From Burkholderiaceae bacterium (GTDB taxonomy: Bacteria; Pseudomonadota; Gammaproteobacteria; Burkholderiales; Burkholderiaceae), in contig JALREG010000408.1 in NCBI GenBank assembly GCA_023253905.1, forward strand, positions 1 to 10,550: a DNA stretch of 10,550 nt. The letters are read 5' to 3'. Under the pieces are notes generated by a model. The model saw nothing but the letters and a program-made list of their open reading frames with translations. It ran no database searches and was not told the origin of the DNA. Positions 7,292-10,550 of this stretch are shown here, in pieces (the stretch's first letter is position 1; each line of letters starts with the position of its first letter). A program made the translations under genes and the position numbers.

Positions 7292-7864
7292 ATGACTTCG
7301 AACGCTGTTTTGCTGCCGGAAACGCTCCTGTCGCTGTTGCCTCACGCGATGCTGCGCGAGCGAGCAATGCATCTGCTTGCCCGGCAGTCTGGACCTCACG
7401 CGGTGCGTCAGCCGGTCTCGGTGGTGGGGCCCCGCGAAGCCACCGACGTCCAACTCTCCTGCGCGCGCCGGGTGGGCCAGGTGCTGGGTTCGCTACGCGT
7501 GCCCATATTGTGCGGCGGGAAGAATGGCGTGATGTCGGCAGTGTCTGAAGGCGTATCGACATGCGGTGGCATTGTGGTGGGTCTTCTTCCTGAGGAAGAC
7601 ACCAGCCTCGCCAATCCGTATCTCACCGTTGCGGTACCCACCGGACTGGGCATCATCCGCAACGCGTTGATTGCCCGCGCAGCCCGGGCCATGGTTGCGA
7701 TCGGCGGGGGATTGGGCACAACTTCCGAAATGGCGCTCGCGCTGCAATGGGGTAAGCCGGTCTTGGCGATCCACGGCGCGCCTGAGGTGCCAGGCTATCG
7801 CAGGTTTGACGATGAGGAGAGCTTGCTAGACGCGTTGCTCGGAGAGTTGTGCCAGGACCGCTGA
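7292..7864 (+). CDS. SLOG/LOG-like Rossmann nucleotide-binding protein (TIGR00725 type)
   Basis: This is a 190-residue protein of the SLOG superfamily, closest by eye to the TIGR00725 / molybdenum-cofactor-carrier-like group, and more distantly related to LOG phosphoribohydrolases that remove the base from nucleoside 5'-monophosphates. Visible motifs are the first strand VSVVGPRE (42-49), the glycine-rich loop CGGKNGVMSAVSEG (74-87), Arg123-Asn124 in GIIRNALIARAA, and GGGLGTTSE at 138-146. The last matches the GGxGTxxE phosphate-binding/catalytic motif of LOG proteins. About 38 residues precede the conserved core, which is longer than usual for this group. ATG 7292 is used because the frame is open and lies 11 bases after the permease stop, although the ribosome-binding site is weak and Met20 is an alternative. 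Its place at the end of the importer operon, facing the uracil-salvage/URC operon 10 bases away, suggests a role with nucleotides, but no reaction is proven. Confidence 0.85.
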   Translation: MTSNAVLLPETLLSLLPHAMLRERAMHLLARQSGPHAVRQPVSVVGPREATDVQLSCARRVGQVLGSLRVPILCGGKNGVMSAVSEGVSTCGGIVVGLLPEEDTSLANPYLTVAVPTGLGIIRNALIARAARAMVAIGGGLGTTSEMALALQWGKPVLAIHGAPEVPGYRRFDDEESLLDALLGELCQDR

Positions 7865-7874
7865 CGCGCGCTGT

Positions 7875-8510
7875 TTATTTCGTTCCGTAGAGCCGGTCAC
7901 CTGCATCGCCGAGTCCGGGGAGGATATAGCCGTGTTCGTTGAGTTCGCGATCAATGGCCGCGGTGTATACCGTCACCGCCGGGTGTCGAGCATGAAAATT
8001 TGCCAGGCCCTCCGGGGCGGCAAGCAGGCACGCGAATCGAATCGAGCGTGCGCCGGCCTCGCGGATGCGATCGACAGCTGCGACCGCTGAGTGCCCGGTG
8101 GCAAGCATGGGGTCGAGCACGATCACGTCGCGATTGGCAATATCGTCTGGAAGCTTGCAGTAATACTCCACAGCATCAAGCGTGTGGGGGTCGCGATACA
8201 GCCCGACATGTCCCACTCGTGCTCCGGGAACCACTTCCAGCATGCCGTCCAGCAGGCCGTTCCCGGCCCGAAGGATTGGCACGAACACGATTTTCTTGCC
8301 GTCGATGAGGGGGGCGCGCATCCGTTCGAGGGGTGTCTCGATCTCCACATCGATGGTTGGGATGTCGCGTGTGAGTTCATAGGCAAGAAGCATGGCGATT
8401 TCATGCATCAATCGCCGGAAGCTGCTCGTGCTGCGGTCTTTTTCGCGCATCAGCGTGAGCTTGTGCTGCACCAGAGGGTGCTGAATCAGACGGGCGTTGG
8501 ACGGGCTCAT
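7875..8510 (-). CDS. upp: uracil phosphoribosyltransferase
   Basis: This cytosolic enzyme joins uracil to PRPP to give UMP and pyrophosphate. The protein has 211 residues (E. coli Upp has 208). Diagnostic segments are [12 protein letters not shown] (78-89), the PRPP loop [12 protein letters not shown] (131-142), and the C-terminal uracil-binding region [20 protein letters not shown] (191-210). The open frame extends 69 codons upstream, but that part has no family similarity. ATG 8508-8510 is supported by GGAG 9 bases upstream and by the usual Upp length. It lies 43 bases after the URC4-type gene in an operon with the Urc1-type gene, so here the enzyme probably commits uracil to degradation at the UMP level (the job of URC6 in Lachancea kluyveri) rather than simply salvaging it. 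RAGNG and ATGHS differ slightly from E. coli RAGLG and ATGGS, consistent with a dedicated paralogue. Confidence 0.95.
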   Translation of the reverse strand: MSPSNARLIQHPLVQHKLTLMREKDRSTSSFRRLMHEIAMLLAYELTRDIPTIDVEIETPLERMRAPLIDGKKIVFVPILRAGNGLLDGMLEVVPGARVGHVGLYRDPHTLDAVEYYCKLPDDIANRDVIVLDPMLATGHSAVAAVDRIREAGARSIRFACLLAAPEGLANFHARHPAVTVYTAAIDRELNEHGYILPGLGDAGDRLYGTK

Positions 8511-8537
8511 CGGGCAGGACTCCGTTTCATGGTGGGT

Positions 8538-8552
8538 GGCCCAGCGGGGGCC
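8538..8552 (-). other. small hairpin just after the URC4-type gene
   Basis: GGCCC (8538-8542) and GGGCC (8548-8552) form a perfect 5-base stem with a 5-base loop. In the minus-strand transcript it begins one base after the URC4-type stop and lies between that gene and upp. There is no U-tract, so it is not a convincing terminator; it could modulate processing or upp translation, or be chance in GC-rich DNA. Confidence 0.3.
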
Positions 8553-8553
8553 T

Positions 8554-9867
8554 TCAGAATAACGATCCCGCCGTATCGACGGTGAGCGGGGGGCGGCCAG
8601 CTCGAAGCCGCTCGGCATGCCTGCGCCCGGCGGCCCAGGTGCCCCCCTCAAGGATGCAGGCGAGCGGAAGCGATCGGGCGTCATGCCCTTTTTGTTCGAG
8701 CAGAAGGCGTACCTCATGCGCGAGATCGTCGATCAGCGTGACGGTCAGTGCACGCCTTTCGATGATCAGCGTATGGGCGGGGGTCCAGGTGCGCTCCGCG
8801 AGGCCAGGATCGCGAAGCACCAGCACGCCTGTATCCACCAGCAGCCCGCCGTTCCGGTACTCAGGAAGCCCGCTGAGCGCATCCAGATTACTGATGGTGT
8901 ACCCCGCCTCGGTGAGCGGTTCGATCAGCGAATAACAGAGCCACTGACTCAGTTTGTGAAAGGGCACCCAGCCCTGAATGCTGCCGCTCGCGGGCTCGGG
9001 GTCGGTGGCTGCGGGGTGAGGCCAGAGATCACCGCGTGCACCATCCGGCGCCTCGGACGCCTTGAGCCAGACAGACGAAAGCGCACTCACGGTCTGATGG
9101 AGAAGCGCTGCAGCCGAAATCGTGGGGCGTTGGTTTTCACTTCCATCGGAGGCGGTATCAAGGAGCGGCGCGTAAAGGTCGGCCACGCGGCGGTCACCCC
9201 TCTCGCGCAGCGCCGCCCCGAGCCGATTCATGAGAGCCAGTCGCCCGTCCAGGCCTTCCAGGGGATTGTCTGGACGGTTCTGCAACCAATCGGATAACCG
9301 GGCCCGAGTAAGGCCTTCCAGTCCGGTGGCATCAGCCTGTAGCGGCTGGCGGGCGTCTGACGAAAAAGCGCCTTGAATGAAGGCTTCAATGCTCGCCACC
9401 GCCAGGCCTTCTGAGCGCTGGTGGGGGTGCCCGGCCGAATCAACAAATCGCCAACCCGGTCCGGAGCCTGCATCGAGCAGGACGCTCACCACACAGAGGT
9501 CGAGCTTGGTGAGTAAAACCGCCCGCGAGTCCGGGGCAGGGTGCGCACGCGCCAGCAGTCCGAGGAGGCCCGCAGCGCGGTCTTGGCCTTGTGTTTCAAA
9601 GTGACGCCAGCGGCTGTGAAAAGGCACCTTCAGATTGGGAAAGCGCTCGAGCGTGAGCGCGGCTACGTCGCGAGCGGCATGGGTGATCCGGTCACGCTGC
9701 ACGGTCCACCACGCCGAATGTCCGGCCTCGATCCACTGGGTAATGGCTGCTGATCGCGAACGAATGGTGGCGGCCTGCATCAGGGGCGAGCGCATACCGG
9801 CGGGCGTGCCGGTCGCGTGGCTGCCCGGTTTTGCCAAAGCGTCGAGCGAGACTGCACGATTAGTCAT
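8554..9867 (-). CDS. URC4/DUF1688 family protein of uracil catabolism
   Basis: This 437-residue protein is of the URC4/urg3 family (PF07958, DUF1688), required in Lachancea kluyveri for the pathway that degrades uracil after its conversion to UMP; its exact reaction is not settled. Recognisable conserved stretches are [11 protein letters not shown] (81-91), [12 protein letters not shown] (130-141), [13 protein letters not shown] (151-163), the long block [17 protein letters not shown] (302-318), [19 protein letters not shown] (331-349, with charged/polar residues typical of a catalytic site), and [16 protein letters not shown] (407-422) near the end. Length matches the family. A GTG at 9868-9870 directly precedes the ATG at 9865-9867; ATG is preferred because a GGGGG stretch lies 6 bases before it. 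The start overlaps the stop of the GTP cyclohydrolase II-like gene by 8 bases (ATGACTAA), implying coupled translation and equal amounts of the two proteins. Confidence 0.93.
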   Translation of the reverse strand: MTNRAVSLDALAKPGSHATGTPAGMRSPLMQAATIRSRSAAITQWIEAGHSAWWTVQRDRITHAARDVAALTLERFPNLKVPFHSRWRHFETQGQDRAAGLLGLLARAHPAPDSRAVLLTKLDLCVVSVLLDAGSGPGWRFVDSAGHPHQRSEGLAVASIEAFIQGAFSSDARQPLQADATGLEGLTRARLSDWLQNRPDNPLEGLDGRLALMNRLGAALRERGDRRVADLYAPLLDTASDGSENQRPTISAAALLHQTVSALSSVWLKASEAPDGARGDLWPHPAATDPEPASGSIQGWVPFHKLSQWLCYSLIEPLTEAGYTISNLDALSGLPEYRNGGLLVDTGVLVLRDPGLAERTWTPAHTLIIERRALTVTLIDDLAHEVRLLLEQKGHDARSLPLACILEGGTWAAGRRHAERLRAGRPPLTVDTAGSLF

Positions 9868-10550
9868 CACTTGCCCCCAGATCGCGTCCCCGCACGCTTT
9901 CGGGGGGCTCGACCTTCAGTCGTGAGGGATCGCTAAAATAGCCGGCTGCCATCTTGGCCTGGATTTCAACCTGCGCATCGGCCGGCACCAGGTCGTCAGG
10001 AATCGGAATTCTTTCAACGACCTCGATTCCCGAACCGGTGATGGCATCGTATTTGTCGCTGCTCATGCTGACCAGCCGGTGGATTTTTCGGATACCCAGC
10101 CAATGCAGTACATCGGGCATGAGTTCCTGGAAGCGCATGTCCTGAACCCCGGCGACGCACTCGGTGCGCTCGAAATAAGTGTCAGCCCGATCGCCGCCTG
10201 CCTGGCGCTTACGAGCGTTGTAGACCAGGAATTTGGTGACTTCGCCCAGCGCGCGGCCTTCCTTGCGACTGTAGGCGATCAGACCGACGCCACCACGCTG
10301 TGCGCCCGCAATGCACTCCTCGATGGCATGCGTCAAATAGGGGCGGCAGGTACAGATATCGGAGCCGAAGACGTCCGAGCCATTGCATTCGTCATGAACG
10401 CGCGCGGTGAGTTCAACGGCCGGGTTAGCCAGGTCGCTCACGCGACCAAACAAATAGACGGTTTGGCCACCGATGGGCGGCAGGAATACCTCAAGGTCAT
10501 TGCGGGTGATCAGCTCGGGGTACATGCCGCCGGTCTGTTCGAACAGGGTA
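9860..10550 (-). CDS. GTP cyclohydrolase II-like protein of the Urc1 type, C-terminal part (cut by window edge)
   Basis: The frame is open to the right edge, adding eight residues (TLFEQTGG) before the Met at 10525, so that Met is probably internal; Urc1 proteins carry an N-terminal extension relative to E. coli RibA. Numbered from that Met, the zinc cysteines are present (Cys47 in HDEC, Cys58 and Cys60 in ICTC), as are SRKEGRALGE (86-95, matching HRQEGRNIGL in RibA), Tyr102 aligned with RibA Tyr105, and Asp129/Arg131 in QDMR aligned with Asp126/Arg128. By contrast the RibA segment TNNPKK at the GTP site is replaced by SMSSDK (153-158). Retained hydrolase chemistry with an altered base-recognition segment, plus coupling to URC4 and upp, argues for ring opening of a pyrimidine nucleotide rather than riboflavin synthesis. 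The operon promoter must lie outside the window. The family is certain; the URC role is well supported by context. Confidence 0.92.
   Translation of the reverse strand, partial: TLFEQTGGMYPELITRNDLEVFLPPIGGQTVYLFGRVSDLANPAVELTARVHDECNGSDVFGSDICTCRPYLTHAIEECIAGAQRGGVGLIAYSRKEGRALGEVTKFLVYNARKRQAGGDRADTYFERTECVAGVQDMRFQELMPDVLHWLGIRKIHRLVSMSSDKYDAITGSGIEVVERIPIPDDLVPADAQVEIQAKMAAGYFSDPSRLKVEPPESVRGRDLGASDD

Noticed and set aside
8511..8717. N-terminal extension of uracil phosphoribosyltransferase by 69 residues
   Set aside because: The extension overlaps the end of the URC4-type gene, has no Upp similarity, and the internal ATG at 8510 has GGAG at proper spacing and gives the normal family length.
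8617..9297. Plus-strand open frame of 226 codons
   Set aside because: It is antisense to the URC4-type gene, with no family similarity and no ribosome-binding site context; treated as a shadow.
9860..10550. Riboflavin biosynthesis gene ribA
   Set aside because: The neighbours are URC4 and upp rather than rib genes, and the RibA TNNPKK segment is missing.
1..10550. Mobile element, CRISPR array, tRNA or defence island
   Set aside because: No transposase, integrase, terminal repeats, spaced direct repeats, cloverleaf or toxin-antitoxin pair was seen; composition looks even throughout.

Overview
The window reads as an ordinary high-GC chromosomal segment of a proteobacterium, most likely a betaproteobacterium of the Burkholderiales. 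This rests on GC-rich codon use, tight operons, and the combination of ABC uptake systems with a fungal/bacterial-type uracil catabolism (URC) operon. I see no tRNA, rRNA, CRISPR array, insertion sequence or phage gene. Coding density is very high; the only gap above 200 bases is the divergent promoter region at 3212-3421.

The layout is three blocks. Block A (minus strand, 3211 down to 1) is an operon encoding an alpha/beta hydrolase, a luciferase-like flavin-dependent monooxygenase, a LivH-type permease and the first 117 residues of a LivM-type permease. It runs off the left edge, where LivG, LivF and a binding protein would be expected. It looks like an uptake-plus-oxidation module for an unidentified small organic compound. 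Block B (plus strand, 3422-7864) diverges from A and encodes a complete binding-protein-dependent ABC importer (permease, ATPase, binding protein, second permease), followed 11 bases later by a SLOG/TIGR00725-type nucleotide-binding protein. Block C (minus strand, 10550 down to 7875) converges on B and encodes a GTP cyclohydrolase II-like protein of the Urc1 type (5' end outside the window), a URC4/DUF1688 protein and uracil phosphoribosyltransferase.

Block C is the core of the URC route of uracil catabolism. That route was defined in the yeast Lachancea kluyveri and is known from genomics in bacteria. Uracil is converted to UMP by a phosphoribosyltransferase, and the pyrimidine ring is then opened at the nucleotide level by Urc1 and Urc4, whose individual chemistry is poorly resolved. 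The most interesting possibility is that block B belongs to the same system. Its importer would bring in a pyrimidine or a pathway compound. Its LOG-like protein, whose relatives include nucleoside-monophosphate phosphoribohydrolases, would handle a ribosyl-5'-phosphate intermediate that the URC route must produce. That link is inferred from adjacency and family chemistry, not demonstrated.
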